Notes: generated from the sequence alone by a model not told the origin. A stretch of DNA of 64,000 nucleotides from Viscum album (GCA_963277665.1 OY728163.1:1901112644-1901176643); one strand, 5' to 3'; positions 12,062 through 24,813 are shown, numbered from the stretch's first letter. Translations and numbers: made by a program.

Positions 12062-12400
12062 ATGATTTGTGTCTACTACACCATATCTACCGTACTTATA
12101 GACACATGTTCCATTCAGTATTTCATTTCCCTGGCCCTTGTTTTCATATCGTAGATTTTGATGTATCCTTTGGCTCGATACTTATTCCTATATACTCTTA
12201 TGGTAAGGGATTCAACAATTACACAATAGTTTTGGTAGTGTGATATTACTCTAGAAGGAGGGAGCTTCGGTTGGGATCTTCTACTAGCAGCGTCGAGGCC
12301 TTACAACTTCATCTTGGGTATGGAGTAGTTATCCATAGTCTATGCTCATATCGAATGCATTAGGCACTATGTGCGGTGTTTCCATGAATATGGGACTAGT
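12062..12400 (+). pseudogene. Aspartic protease remnant (element T)
   Basis: The protease would cut Gag-Pol. The active-site block is at 12095-12130: LIDTCSIQYFIS stands for the usual LxDTGAxHSFIS, so the catalytic Asp remains (12101-12103) but the Gly after Thr is now Cys. About 190 bp on, the second conserved block NFILGME, stop, LS (usual FDVILGMDWLS) is readable, with Trp turned into TAG. The change at the active-site Gly is expected to be inactivating. Confidence 0.8.
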
Positions 12401-12559
12401 TTTTCCTTCACTGGTGAGATGGGAACCTTTGCAGCAAAATATGGACTTACCCAAAGAAGGGTGCAGTCGATCACACCTTAGTTTCCAAGCCACACCCCAA
12501 GAGCAGTTGATGTCGAGATTCCGAGCTATCTTGTAGTGATGTAACAATATGCTGATGAC

Positions 12560-13402
12560 TTCCTTTTTGATGTTCTAGGACTACCTCCTCATATAGAGGT
12601 TGAATTCTATATAGACCTATACCATGGGATGACACCGATATCAACACCATCATATCGAATGGCTCTCGATGAGCTTTGTGAGTTACGGGTACAACTGGAG
12701 GACTTATAGAGAATGGGGTTCATAAGGCCCTATGATTCTCCACGGGCATCCTCGATCTAGTTCACCAAGAAGGAAGTTGAGATTTTGAAGCTATGTGTAG
12801 ATTATTGGTGCCTAAACTTGTTGACCATGAAGAAAAAGTATCCACTTCCAAGGATTGATGATCACATCAATGAGTTGAAGGGATCTCATTGGATTTCTAA
12901 AGTAGATCTCAGATCAGGCTATCATCAACTCAGGGTATGATATGAGGATGTGTAGAAGGCTTCCTTCAGATGTCGGTGTGGACACTATGATTTCTTGGTT
13001 GTGCCATTCGGCATAACCAAATCCCCTGCAGTGTTCATGGGACTCATGAACATGATCTTTCATCCATACCTCGATCGCTTCGTAGTGGTGTTCATCGATG
13101 ACATATTAATATACTCGGCATTGGAAGAGGAGCATGCCTATCATCTGAAGATAGTTCTGGACAAACTCTAAGAGCACCAACAATATGGTAAGCTCTCAAT
13201 GTGCCAGTTCTGGATACGAGGGGTACACAATCTAGGACACGTTATCTCAGAGGTTGGAGTTGTAGTGGATCTGGTGAACATAAATTTTGTGCTTTCTTGG
13301 GAGCCACTTAGGAGTGTGATTGAGATGCGGAGTTTCCTGGGGTGTGCTTGGTACTACCAAAGATTCGTACATGACTTTTCTAGAGTTGTATCACCCTTGT
13401 AA
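12560..13402 (+). pseudogene. Reverse transcriptase remnant (element T)
   Basis: Begins with a GLPPHIEVEFYIDL block and reads through most of [47 protein letters not shown], and the catalytic box FIDDILIYS with both Asp intact (from 13091). The thumb and connection follow, with FLGHVISE-like NLGHVISE and FLGCAWYYQRFVHDFSR (the open piece 13199-13402). Stops mostly replace Gln or Arg codons. This is the best-preserved coding stretch in the window. Confidence 0.93.
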
Positions 13403-13499
13403 GAATTGAAAAAGAAGGGACAACCCTTCATGTGGGCGAAGAGATGCCAGTAGAGTTTTCATGAGTTGAGGCAAAGACTGACAAGTGCCCCCATATAGA

Positions 13500-13920
13500 G
13501 GCTACCGGAAGAGGTAGTTGGGTAAGTATACTACTACGACGCATCAGGGACTGGACTTGGATGTGTCCTGATGTAGGAGAAAGAAGTGATCACTTATGGG
13601 TCATGACAACTTAGAAAACATGAGAAAAACTACACTACCTGTGACATGGAGTTAGTAGCAGTGGTCTTCGCCTTGAAAATGTGGCGGCACTACTTGATGG
13701 GTGAATGGTTTACTTTTTAATCTAATCACAACAGTCTAAAGTATATATTCTCATAGAATAACCTTACCTGAGACAACGATGTTGGAAAGAGTTCCTCTAG
13801 GACTATGACTTTGTGATATTCTACACGCATGGGAAGTGGAACGTATTTTTAGATGCAATTAGTAGAAGGTCTGGTATACAGTTGTTGAGTGAGGCAACAG
13901 AGTAGCTAGCTGCGTTGTAG
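13500..13920 (+). pseudogene. RNase H remnant (element T)
   Basis: The catalytic region opens at YYDASGTGLGCVLM (Asp at 13538-13540). [16 protein letters not shown] follows from 13619, then [12 protein letters not shown]. These blocks are diagnostic of Ty3/gypsy RNase H, which removes the RNA strand during copying. The next block (usual TDHKSLKYI) is reduced to NHNSLKYIFS after a stop. The usual ADALSR junction is only faintly visible near 13855. Confidence 0.9.
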
Positions 13921-14189
13921 ATATCCTTTGTGGATAGTTATGGAGAAACATATCTCCAGTCAATGACTATCACTCCCCCACCTCATCAGTGAGTTCAGGA
14001 GGCGTAGCTTGAGGGAATTGACTACGAGGCTTGACATGCTCAGATATCCTCAGTACATGCACCTGATAGATTTTTTGAAGGTGGGGAGCACACCATCCTC
14101 TTCATGGGATGTACCATGGTACCAATGGTACTATGGGAGGAGGTGTCGATGGAGTTCCATACGTCCCCTCTAGTAGTAAATCATTGTGT

Positions 14190-15010
14190 GGATAATATGT
14201 ACCAGGACCTCCAACCTCCACATTGGTGGCCATGGATAAAGAAAGAAGTGGCATAATTTATTTCATGATGCCTCACTTGTGAGCATGTGAAGGTAGAGAA
14301 TTAGGTTACATCAGGATTAATGCAACCATTAGAGGCCCCAAAGTGGATGTGGGATGGTATTTTTATGGATTTCATGACAGGGATACCATGTACATCCAGA
14401 GGCAACAATTCTATATGGGTAATCATTGAATGAATCACCATGTCGACCCACTTCCTACCCATCTGAGAGCAGGGATCATTAGAGGGATTGGGATTCCTCT
14501 ACAAACAGAAGATTGTACAGCTTCATGGGGTTCCATCGGCGATTTTATCTAATCAAGATGCACGTTTTAAATCCCAGCTGTGGATGGGATTTCCAAAGGT
14601 GTTCAGGACTCAGCTACATTTGAGTACTGCCTTCATCCTCAGATAGATGGTCAAATAGAGCGGACCATTCAAGCACTAGAGTAAATACTTCGTGATTTCA
14701 TCATATATTCTCTCCGTAGTTGGGAGGATCATTTTACCTTGGTGGAGTTCACATAAAACAACAAATATCACTCTACCATGAGCATGGAACCATTTGAGAC
14801 CTTGTATGGTCAAACATGCAGATAAAATCTATGCTGGAAAAACCTAGGGGAGTCAGCACTTTGGGGTCCAGAGTTGGTATGTGCTACCACTGAGAAGGTA
14901 AATATTTTCTATGATAGGATGAAGACTGCACAAATCAAGTAGAAGTCTTATGCTGACTAAAGATAGAGACCTTTGGATTTCGAGTAGGGAGACCATGTCT
15001 TCCAATGGGT
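14190..15010 (+). pseudogene. Integrase remnant (element T)
   Basis: Zinc-binding end: MYQDLQPPHWWP from 14197, then CLTCEHVK (14269-14292). Core: GIFMDFMTG holds the first catalytic Asp (14368-14370). The second block reads SNQDARF, so the catalytic Asp is now Asn (AAT, 14551-14553), a G-to-A change. The Glu block (GQIERTIQ) keeps Glu at 14658-14660 but in another frame, after a one-base loss near 14632. The integrase is therefore dead both by residue and by frame. Confidence 0.9.
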
Positions 15011-15026
15011 CTCACCTTGAAAAGGA

Positions 15027-15400
15027 TTGAAGAGATATAGCCAGGGAAATAAGCTATCTCTAAGGTTCATTGGAACCTTTCAGGTTCTCAGTAGTGTTGG
15101 TGAGGTGGCATATCACCTATCTCTTTCCACAGAAGTGCATCAAGTGCATGACGTTATCCATGTGTCGCAGCTAAAGACGTTCGTGCATGATCAATCACAA
15201 ATCATTTACTGGTGCGAGCTAGACATTGATGATGGGGAGACATTTAGGGAGGTTCCAGTTAAGATTGAAGATAGATAAGAGCAGGTCCTTCATGGAAGAT
15301 TGATACCTCTGGTGCATGTTCACTGGCAGCATGAAAATCTATAGGAGATCACATGGGAATGGGAGGCTCATATTTGTGCTCAGTACCCCCAATTTTTTCC
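15027..15400 (+). pseudogene. GPY/F module and chromodomain (element T)
   Basis: An open stretch at 15027-15278 holds the GPY/F module (LSLRFIGTFQVLSSVGEVAY, then VHQVHDVIHVSQLKTFVHD). After a TAA at 15276-15278 the frame continues with the chromodomain: EQVLHGRLIPLVHVHWQHEN, stop, EITWEWE, then YPQFFP. The form EQVLRxxxIPLVKVxW...EATWE is that of Tekay/Del elements. Of the usual aromatic cage residues, Trp in the VHW and TWE positions remain. The role in targeting chromatin is family knowledge. Confidence 0.9.
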
Positions 15401-15439
15401 TTATTGTATGTTTTCTCTTTTGGGGATGAAAATCCCTAA

Positions 15440-15450
15440 TGTGGGGAGAA
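15440..15450 (+). other. Polypurine tract of element T
   Basis: TGTGGGGAGAA lies directly before the TG opening the 3' LTR (TGTAATTACC). The expected plus-strand primer. Confidence 0.9.
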
Positions 15451-16809
15451 TGTAATTACCTAGTTTTTCCATGTAATTTTTTTCATTATATGGAACTATT
15501 CGGAGGGTATGAAATATTACGGCGTTTGATTCTGAGGCCTGGGGTTTCCGGAATTTTTTTTAAACATTCTTAAGGTATGTTCAGTAAACGTGACAGCATG
15601 AAATCCTAACATTTTAACGGGTACTCAGAATTAAAATCTGATGGAACCATTGAACTCACAGTGCAAGATTAGCTTAAGGGATTATTAACTTCGACCATAG
15701 TGGGTTGAGATAAGAATTTGGTTTTTACGGTTTTCATGGAGGACTAATAAAATAAATCTAATTTATTTTTTAAATAACCTCCACCTATATTTAGGTTTTG
15801 GTGGTTGGGATCACAAGGGGTGGTCTGGAATTTAATGAAGTACATTAAATGCCTGGTTATAAAAAAAATGTGTAACCACCCTACATGAAATTAAAGAGGT
15901 TTATTAATTGCACCAATTAATAAACCTCTCATAATTGTGTGTGGTGAATCTAACTCTCATCATCTCTCTTTTTTAATTCTTTAGAAAAAGTAGAGCTGTT
16001 TTTTGGAAAGGATGATTTTTAGAGGATCGTTTGATGAAGAATGGATCCATTAGGCAAGAACCAAAGATATTCATTTCAGCGGCATCATTGGAGGCTTTCG
16101 TCAGGATCGAAGAACACTAACCCTTTTTCAAACGCGGGATGCTCTCCAATGACTCACATGGTAGAGTTTTGTCTTGTTTATATTTCAAGAGTTGTTGAAT
16201 CATTTATCTTCACCTTTTATAATATACTAAAGAGGATGGTGCAGTATAAAAGAACATGGATCAGACCCTCCACCTCTTGTTCAATAGTTTTGTTCTATGC
16301 GGGTGATTTTTTTAGGGGAAAGAACAAAAATCTGAGGATCAAGAAGAAAAAAAGATGACCCAAGATTCCTTCAGGTGCGATCAGATGAAAAAACTGACCA
16401 TAAGAGCTAACCTGATGGCCCGCGGAAGATCGTTGGGGCGGTGCTGGCATGGCAGCACCAGTGACCCGCACCGACAGGCGAGGACAACGGCTGGCACCGG
16501 CCATCCGTGATGGCGGTGACACTCCTTCGTGTGCCACAAGAGGAGTTTGGGGCACTGGTTCATGAAAGTCAGTAGTTAGCCAACACTGGGTGGCCATGGA
16601 GGCGGTACGACTTGCCTTCGCACGCCATGGGAGGTATTTGCAGAAGAGGAGGGACCCACTCCCCTGTGGGTCCCACATCGACCATTCAGCATCATCTGGA
16701 ATCGCCGCTCTGTATCCCGAACGACAAAAATATTCAGGAGAAAGGGGGGATGTTCCCCCACGTGCTAGCTGGGGCGAGCCCCGCCCCTTCCTACAGGCTA
16801 AGCCTCGCC

Positions 16810-16975
16810 ACATACGGGCTGAGCTGCATCCTTTTGCGGACTGGGATATACCCCTTTGGGGTAGGGCCGCTCCCCCTATGGGCCAGGTCTCTCCCCCTAT
16901 GGGTCGGTCTATGCCCCCCTGAGGGTCGGGCCGTACCACCTACCGGCTGGGTCGCACCCTCCCAGCCGGTTGGGC
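16810..16975 (+). repeat. GC-rich minisatellite in the T 3' LTR
   Basis: Partner of the array at 8890-9055: units of about 21-24 bp such as TATGGGCCAGGTCTCTCCCCC and TATGGGTCGGTCTATGCCCCC. Followed to about 17110 by a GGTTGGGTCGGCC-type repeat. Confidence 0.7.
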
Positions 16976-17519
16976 CCACCGTGACCCAGTCCAACCGGGC
17001 CGGCCCACGCCGGTTTGGGCCAGGCCGAGTTAGACCCAGGCCAGGTTGGGTTGACCTGAATTAGGTTGGGTCGGCCAAGACAAGGCTGGTCCAGGTAAGT
17101 CCGACTGCCTCCGAACAGACCCGGACCCATCCAGCCCCACTTTTTCTTAAAATTCCATGACATGAAATCTAGAAAATCATTCGACAATACTTATATGGTG
17201 CTAGGATACTTTGAGCGAGATAGTCTTTTTTGGTATACTATGCTCGAATTTTGGAGAATTTTGGAGTATGGCCGGGTTGGATCGAACCCAAATCCAACCG
17301 GGCCCTTGGTACTAAAGGGCTTATAACTCATAGACTGAGCGTCTGACTGAAGCGCAGTCTATCACATTGAAACCCTTACAACATGACAGTCCATTAGGTT
17401 GCTACTTTGTGGAGATTAGTGGAGGTCAATGTTCGACCGATATCTCATGGTGCATATTCTATGGAACCCGAGCACACCGGGGGCGGAAAATCTTGTGTAT
17501 GGATGTCTAGAAGTATAAA

Positions 17520-17760
17520 TCTTGTGTGGATCATCATCATAGTGACCCCATGTGGATCATCATCTTAGCTTCCCGATGAGGAAAAAATTTAGAGCATCCC
17601 ATCAAGGATCAACATCTAGCGACCCTGTGTAGACCAACATTGAGCCACCCTGTTTGGGTCAGCATTCTAATGACCCTGTATGGATTAGTATTCAGTGACC
17701 CTATGTGGATCATCATTCTAGCAACCCTGTGAGGATCAGTAGTAGCGTGACCCAATGAGG
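17520..17760 (+). repeat. 26-bp tandem repeat in the T 3' LTR
   Basis: Partner of the array at 9585-9840; units again start (G/C)ACCCTGTGTGGATCA. Copy number and unit sequence differ somewhat from the 5' copy. Confidence 0.8.
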
Positions 17761-18512
17761 ACCAACCTTACTGTGGCCCATTACGGAACAACGACTAATG
17801 TTCAAGAGTGAATCAATAATAGAACAACTTCTTTGTGGATCAGTTTTGGATCTTTTAAATGTAATAAGATGATATAGGCTAAGACTAATCATCAATATTC
17901 CCGATCATTGAGTTGTATACCTGGTGTGACCTGACTATTGCTTCTTTCTTTGTGATTGAGGTCTTGTTTTGTGGGTTTTCCTTTGTGGAGCTCTGGGAGA
18001 CCTTCAGGAGTCTTGTGGTTCCTACTTAGTATCATTATACTCACCCCTACACGGTCTTTTCACCACACCTTATTATGTATTTTATAGACGATAGATAGCT
18101 TTGACCATGGTTTGGGAGACAATAATAGACGGTGTTCGGAGGTTGACCTTTATACGTGACGTGTCGCAATGAAAAATGATCGTGATCTGTACCTAAAATT
18201 CAAGTAGGATCCCTGGCAGACGAATCTAGGATCTTTTTTTGGTTGATGTGGTAATTTTTTGTTGGGATTGTATTCTGGCCCCCTTCAGTTACATTACTCA
18301 CCCTTTTTACTTTCAGTACACATCTTTTTACTAATGCAGTTTTACTATATGGGTTGTGCTGATTGTATTCTCGAACTGTGTGTTTGCAGGTTTAAAGGTA
18401 ATGCCTTCCCGTTTTCAAGGATATGCCTTTCGGTGCTAGTCTCCAACCCCGGGCCTATTGAAGATGGGGTTGGGGTAGTCTCGACACAGGCCCCAGGGGA
18501 TGGGTCATGAAA

Positions 18513-18517
18513 CATGA
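18513..18517. other. Right target-site duplication of element T
   Basis: CATGA, pairing with CATGT at 7444-7448. Confidence 0.75.
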
Positions 18518-19689
18518 CTATAAAACCTAAAAATATTAATATTGTGAGGCTTTGTAGAAATTTCATCTACTCATTATTTCCTAGATAATGGATTCTAAAC
18601 TACATATTTCATGTAATTAGATTAAGTTAAAACATGTTTTTATGAAATAAATTTTATCAAATTATTTATTATTTGAGAAGAGAGATTAATATTGAATCTC
18701 AGGACAATAATTCTACATGAATGTTTACATATTAAAAAAATTATCTAATTAAAATTCTTCATGGAAGAACATATTTTTTGGTAGTTTTAGATGATTCTAC
18801 TAGTTTTGATTCTTGGTTTCTAAATTTGAATTATGAATATAGATAAATCTACATAAAGGAAATATTTTTATCCTCATCTAATGTAAATATTTCATTCCAT
18901 TTTCATTTAATATTCTTCATATAATCCCCATATTTTTTATAACATTCATGAAAATAGTTATCATGATATATTATTACTTTAGAGTTTACATTCAACATAG
19001 TATTAATTAAAATAATAGTATCTTATTGACCCATTTCTAACTCATAGTTTTTTGTGTCAATGGCCATTATAGTATAAATTTTACATCAATTCCATTTTCT
19101 AATTCTTCATATAGCAAGGGTTATATTTAAGTATATTCAAAACAAAATGATGACATTGAAAAAATTTAAAGCGTTTTTTACACAAATTCCTCTTCACAAC
19201 CATTTCATTCCCCATATAATCTCATTATATCTCTATAAACATATTCTAATATTTTAAACCATTGATGAAATCAAATATATGTTTCTCAAAATTAATTGAG
19301 ATATTTTTCTAAAAACCCAAATTATCACAGTCAAAATCACTAACTGATTAAATTGGGACATACTATTCACAGCATGAACTAGAATCTCCAAGAGAATAAT
19401 TAGCAAATGATATCAGTTATATATTGAAAAAATATTGAATTTAAATATTTGGGAATCCACCTTTCGTTACTCACTGATAAGAAATTCCTTTTTATCATAG
19501 AAACCCTTTTATCCTTATTCACAATGGTTTTGTTATACATCCATATGTTCATTGAAAATATAATGAAAATATTCATCAAAACTATATTTGATTACTAAAA
19601 TATAAAAACCATACTTTTTTTCTAATAATATTTAGAACCAAATATGATATAATATGAAGTTCCCAATGATATTAATATTAACACTGATA
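18518..19689 (-). other. Probable segment of the F LTR between T and B
   Basis: AT-rich DNA without coding signs. It is the left flank of element B, whose right flank (40940 on) runs into element F read on the minus strand. By position it should therefore be part of the F 3' LTR, lying next to 40940 before B arrived. I could not test this by similarity because no second F LTR is in view. Confidence 0.4.
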
Positions 19690-19694
19690 GGTGG
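19690..19694. other. Left target-site duplication of element B
   Basis: GGTGG before the LTR edge (TGTGTAAG). The partner after the right LTR is GGTTG (40935-40939), 4 of 5 alike. Confidence 0.55.
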
Positions 19695-20454
19695 TGTGTA
19701 AGATATCCAAACCAACACCCACAGATTCTATGAAAAATACATAAACATATCATTTCTATATTTAAAACATTTAAATGTGGCCCAATTTATCCCATAAAAA
19801 ATGAACAACATCAATAGTAAATGTTACATTAATAAAAAACCAAAATAGATTTTAGCTATAAGGTTTTAGATAATTTGGAAAAAATTATACATAAAAAAAT
19901 AAAAATTACTTTAAGAGAGTATCCTTTCCACTATACCTAGCTTTTCCAATTCCGTATTAAGTCTTAAAAATCTTTATAAAACTCATTAAATATGAAAACT
20001 TTATAGTAAAATATAATTTATAATAATTCCCCTTTAAAATGGGGATAGTAATCATAATATGGGTAAGGTAAAATTAACATTAATGGTAAGAAAAATCATT
20101 AACATTTTAATTTCATTAGTGAGAATAGGATGGGTATAGTGTTATGATGACTTAATCATGTGGATAATCATTAAATAATTGAATATATAACCATTAATTA
20201 ATAGTATCATAAAAAATTAATCATATAATAAGGATTTGTCAAGGTAAATATTCATATTATTCAAAAATCATTAGGAATGTGATGTCAAAAATATTCAAAT
20301 AAAAAAATTTAAAACCTAAAAGTCATAAATAATTTATGTTGGAATCATGGAATATTTTCTTTATAGATCCCCTAAGGAACACAGGGTACACCCTTAAAAA
20401 TTGGAATAACTATATAGTTATCTTCCAATATTATTACTCAATGTATTAAATATA

Positions 20455-20560
20455 TAGAATGGGGATCCAACATAATTTCATGAGATATAGTGGTGATCAA
20501 ACGATATTATCATGAGATATAATGGGGATCAACCAATAATATATTCATTATTGGGATCAC
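20455..20560 (-). repeat. Short tandem repeat (ATGAGATATAATGGGGATCAA) in the B left LTR
   Basis: Two clear units 32 bp apart (CATGAGATATAGTGG at 20479, CATGAGATATAATGG at 20511), with flanking GGGGATCCAA and GGGATCACC pieces. The right LTR has the same repeat at about 36635-36780. Its place within the LTR, 0.75-0.9 kb from the LTR's 3' end, resembles that of T's 26-bp array. Confidence 0.6.
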
Positions 20561-22479
20561 CTTTTTTCCAAAAAAAATTCAATGAACTGTATCATGAATA
20601 ATGAAAATAAAACATTATTTTCATCATAGAACTCATAGGAATAAACATTATTCTGTTTGTAACATTGTTAAACCATGAAAATAAAAAATGAGTTCCCAAA
20701 AAATATATTAGGAATAGCCATAATCCATCAAGAGAGAAAATATGGTTGAAACCATTATGAACTGTACCTTGTGGATCATAAGTAACATTAAGGTTTGTTG
20801 ATGTTGATTAATAGAAATACCATAAAAATATTATTTCAAATTTTTTTGAGGAAAACACTCTTTTACATAGAAAATTTAATAAGGGATATCCACAAAATAT
20901 TTTTAAAATAATTTTATTTTAATTTATCCTTGTAATATTAAAACAGAATCATCAAAACAAATAATTATCCTAACTATTAGAAAATCCATTCATGTTGTAA
21001 ATGTGAAAAAAAACAATATTTTCTGACATTTGTAAAGAGAGTCACCTATAACCGATTTATAAAAGGGTAAGAACTGTCAATATAAATCCATTTAATATAA
21101 TTTCACTGTTCTTCAAAAATATCATTGGTAAAAAAATTATATTAAGAATAGAACCTTTTTAAAACAAATGATAAATTATATATGGAAGATAATTATTCTT
21201 GATCAATTAAAATATACATAATCAGTATCACATAAAAATATAATTCAATATTTTTTTTCAAAAAATAATGTAGGAAATGTAAATTATACATGTAAGAGAC
21301 ATTAATTAATATAGGATAAGAAAAATATTTGGTTAAATAAAATAGCATCATATCGTTTTTCCCCAATGAAACATGATATATCTATAATAAAAGATATTTT
21401 AACATAAATACTTTTCGAAATCGGTAATTTCTCAATCATAATACTTTAGATAACATAAAAATTGACCCATTAAATATATTGACAATATATACATTTATGA
21501 TATTTCATGTCAACATTTTAGCATATTGACTTCATAAAATAATATATTATCATATCCTAGACATAATTTCCAAGGAAAGGATATTTCATAAGAATAACCC
21601 TTACAATGATCATCAAAATGAATTAAAAATTAAAAATTAAAGAAGTTTTTTGTATAAAATATAAATCCACACAAAAAATATAAATACAAAATAAAATAAT
21701 TTAGGTATTTATTCATGAATAATCATGAAATAATAATGTAATTGAGTATTAGTTATAACAAAATAAAATAAAATTATGTTAAGAAACCCTTCACCATATC
21801 ATAGCTTTCATGGAAAATTCCCATGGTACAATAATTCATATTTAAACAAAAAATTCTAGGAATTAGTATGGATTAATGATATAAAATTTAAATAAAGAAG
21901 AATTCACATTATATAAAATAAACTAGGGTAATATCATTAAATATTCCATAGTGATTGGAAATTGAGATGAAATCACATTCCTTGAGTATAACTCTTGTTT
22001 TATATTCAATATCATTATAAATTAAAAATGTTTGTTAATTATTTACCAGACTAAGAAAATTTTTCATGTTTACCATTCCATTTGTATTATTCATTACCAT
22101 GTTATGTTGAATTACTTAATTAATAAAGTTCACACCAGTCATTTTTTATGATATTGAGGTTATATGTAAAAAATGACATTGATAGGTTCACCATGCTCAT
22201 AGAAATGATTTTTGAAACATCTCAGTATTAATAATTATTAATCAATTATCATTTATATTCATCAATTATTCTTCTAAATACAAAAATAAAAGATGGTTAT
22301 GATATATTAACTATATTACTGTCATAAAGATGGTATGTTGTACATATATACGAGTACCATATATATATTGTTTAAAAATAATAATGAATACTAGATATAA
22401 ATTATTTTATCATTATTAAATTTTAATAATGTTGTAAGTATTAATTTATTTCTCAAAATATTCTTATATATATCATCCA

Positions 22480-22740
22480 TTTTATTTGGTGATAAAAATG
22501 AATCACATCGCTTTTTGGAGGGGGTTTTCCAAACGTACCGATGAACACTTATAATTTTTTTGTTGAAAAGAACAGTATCCAATTAAATGAAATATTATTA
22601 TTTAAGAAAGATAAGTATGGCATTAATATCATGTATATATAAATATTATCCATAATTATAACCATTCCTAAAATATGGTGTTGGAAATTGAATTACATCA
22701 CTTTGCATTGCGGTAGACTTCCATACACATGAATGATGGT
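22480..22740 (-). repeat. Two copies of the shared ~190-bp LTR module (B left LTR)
   Basis: In minus-strand reading one copy (around 22500-22555) runs GTTCATCGGTACG, then CCCCCTCC, then GCGATGTGATTCA. The second (around 22690-22735) runs ATTCATGTGTATGG, then TCTACC, then AAAGTGATGTAATTCA. They are about 190 bp apart. The right LTR keeps at least one (around 38650-38710). Confidence 0.65.
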
Positions 22741-24803
22741 TTTGTTTCCTATTTTATGGAAGAAACGATGTTTTTATGTTATGAAAAAAAATTATACAAT
22801 ATTAGTATATGGGATATAATTATGTTATTATTTCATCAAGGTAATGTATGTTTTTAATGATATAGAATATGTGGTAGTAACAAAAATTATCAGTTATGAA
22901 TGACACATCTTCTTCAGAAAATGTCTTAATGAATACGCCAAATTCGTTCTTAAGTATGTTTTATAAACTAAAAATGGCTAATATGTTGTTGGTAGTATTT
23001 AAAGAAATAACAATTTTTAGGTATTGATAAAAAAAGGTTCTTGGTGTTTGATTAATTGAGACGAAGAGGTGTCTTATAAGCTTGAGGATGAGAGATCTTG
23101 TAATGTCATAAAATATTTAATAAATATTAATTAAATTTGAAGTCCATAATACTCAAAATTGATAAAAGTTAAATAAAATATGAGTACCTATTAAAATAAT
23201 CATACACAATAAAAAATGTACATATTTAGTCCACATTATTACCATTATATTATTTCTCTAACTCTCTATTTACCGTTTTCATAATTAAAGTGATATTAAT
23301 GTTTTTTACTCTTAAATAGATAATATTACTATTATAAATGATGAACCAGAACATTAATGAACCGAGGTGATATTTTGAGCCATATTATAAACATCATTCT
23401 AAAAAATGATATTTAAGTATTTGTAAATCATTTTAAAACATATCGCTTATTATAAAACATCGTTAATTTCATCTTTGACAATGTCTATATAGATTAAATT
23501 TAAAATATTTGTTTAAAATTGGAAATAAAATATAGACCAAAAAAAATTTCGAGTGTGTTATATATTTAAAAAATATAGTGGAGTATAATAACTCATTAAA
23601 ATCATATAATTTTTATAATTTTGATATTCTTTTTATTAATTTATTACACCATTAAAAAACTCTAAGTTAGTGTCTTAATAGAATTTATGGAAATAATTTT
23701 ATAAATAAAAATATAATTTAATTAAAATGATGAAAAAACTAATTCAAATTTAAAATTATTATTTATAATAAATATATTATTTTTTATCACTATGTAAAAC
23801 AATTACAGATAACCAAATAAAAAGAATGAAATTTTTCTCATTCCATATATAAAATAATATAATAGTAAAAATCATATCCAAATAGAAAACAATTATCATA
23901 TATTATAATATTAGAAGATTATGAATGAAATATACTCAGATAAAAAAGTATAAATAAGGTTTAGGGCCCTTTTTATGTACATGTAATTTTATTTTAAACC
24001 TTAATCTCTTGATATACCCTATTACTATAATAACATATATAACACAAGTTTCTATTCATAATATTCAAATTTAAAAGGGGGTATTTATAATAATTAGACG
24101 TATTAATTAATTAATTATATATATATATATTTAATATTAGAAACATATAATTTTTATAATTAAATTTGAAATTAATATGATAAAATGAGGTGAATATAGT
24201 TTTTTAAAAGTAACAAATTTTTTAACATATAAATTTTTTTAACCAAATTTTAATAGAAAATAAATTTCAAAAAACACATTTTGATTAATTTAAATAAATG
24301 TTAGATAATTATAATTTTAAACAAAAAATATTACATATTAACTTTATTAAATGGAAATACATTTTTGACTAAAGATTAGTATTTTTTAATATTCATAGAA
24401 AAAAATAATTTAAAAAAAACTATAAATGTCACTAAAATCTATTTTTTATATTCTTATTTTAAAAACTATATATATTTTATGAAATAAAGTTCCTAAAAGT
24501 TTCATAAATTAATTATAATATTATCTCACAATAATAAAATAAAACTATTTTTATATAAATCATACTAATTAATAATTAAACTACTAATATCACTATTGAA
24601 TGATAATTTCCTAAGAATTAATAAATACATTTATGTTCAATAGGAATATAAATTTATTTTGTAAACTATTTAGTTTTATTCATAACCTCTAATAAAATAA
24701 CTATTTTATAACAGTCATATCATAATATTTCATGGTTCATTTATACTCAGTGATTTTTATATTATATTCAATCGAACATATTTTTTTTAACTAAGATATT
24801 ACA

Positions 24804-24813
24804 TCCCCCCTAG
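24804..24813 (-). other. Polypurine tract of element B
   Basis: Plus strand TCCCCCCTAG right after the LTR edge ATTACA; on the minus strand this reads CTAGGGGGGA then TGTAAT. It sets B's orientation. Confidence 0.75.

Larger units (their letters stand above)
7449..18512 (+). mobile_element. Element T: complete but dead Tekay/Del-like chromovirus
   Basis: 11.06 kb from TGTAAAGACCC to the end of the second LTR. Order: 5' LTR, PBS, gag with zinc knuckle, protease, RT, RNase H, integrase, GPY/F module, chromodomain, PPT, 3' LTR. The pol wording ([13 protein letters not shown], a YHLSL...VHDVIHVSQL stretch, a chromodomain ending ITWE) and the very long LTRs point to the Tekay/Del lineage. The LTRs are about 75-85% alike by eye in the parts I aligned, so the insertion is old but among the youngest here. 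Every coding domain has stops or frameshifts. Confidence 0.96.
15451..18512 (+). repeat. 3' LTR of element T
   Basis: 3062 bp, collinear with the 5' LTR along its whole length. It ends GGGTCATGAAA where the 5' copy ends GGGTCGTGACA. It includes the GC-rich block (about 16590-17110) and the 26-bp array (about 17520-17760). The open frames on both strands at 16295-17187 fall in the GC-rich block and match no protein I know. Confidence 0.93.
19695..24803 (-). repeat. 3' LTR of element B (left copy)
   Basis: 5.1 kb. Landmarks shared with the right copy: GTAATGGTAA near 20070 and 36260; CATGAGATATAATGGG at 20511 and 36683; GAGAGTCA near 21040 and 37240; TTGACA near 23475 and 39630; TCAGTGATTTTTATATTAT near 24745 (TCAGTGTTTTATATGTTAT near 40870). 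Ends ATTACA before the reverse PPT. The ORF at 22391-22582 has no family signature. Confidence 0.8.

Noticed and set aside
16295..17187. Several overlapping ORFs on both strands, up to 214 codons
   Set aside because: Same GC-rich LTR block as above (3' copy); overlapping open frames on both strands with low-complexity products.
18515..18530. TGACTATAAAACC as the left edge of the B LTR
   Set aside because: Similarity to the right LTR of B starts only around 19700, and GGTGG/GGTTG flanks support 19695.
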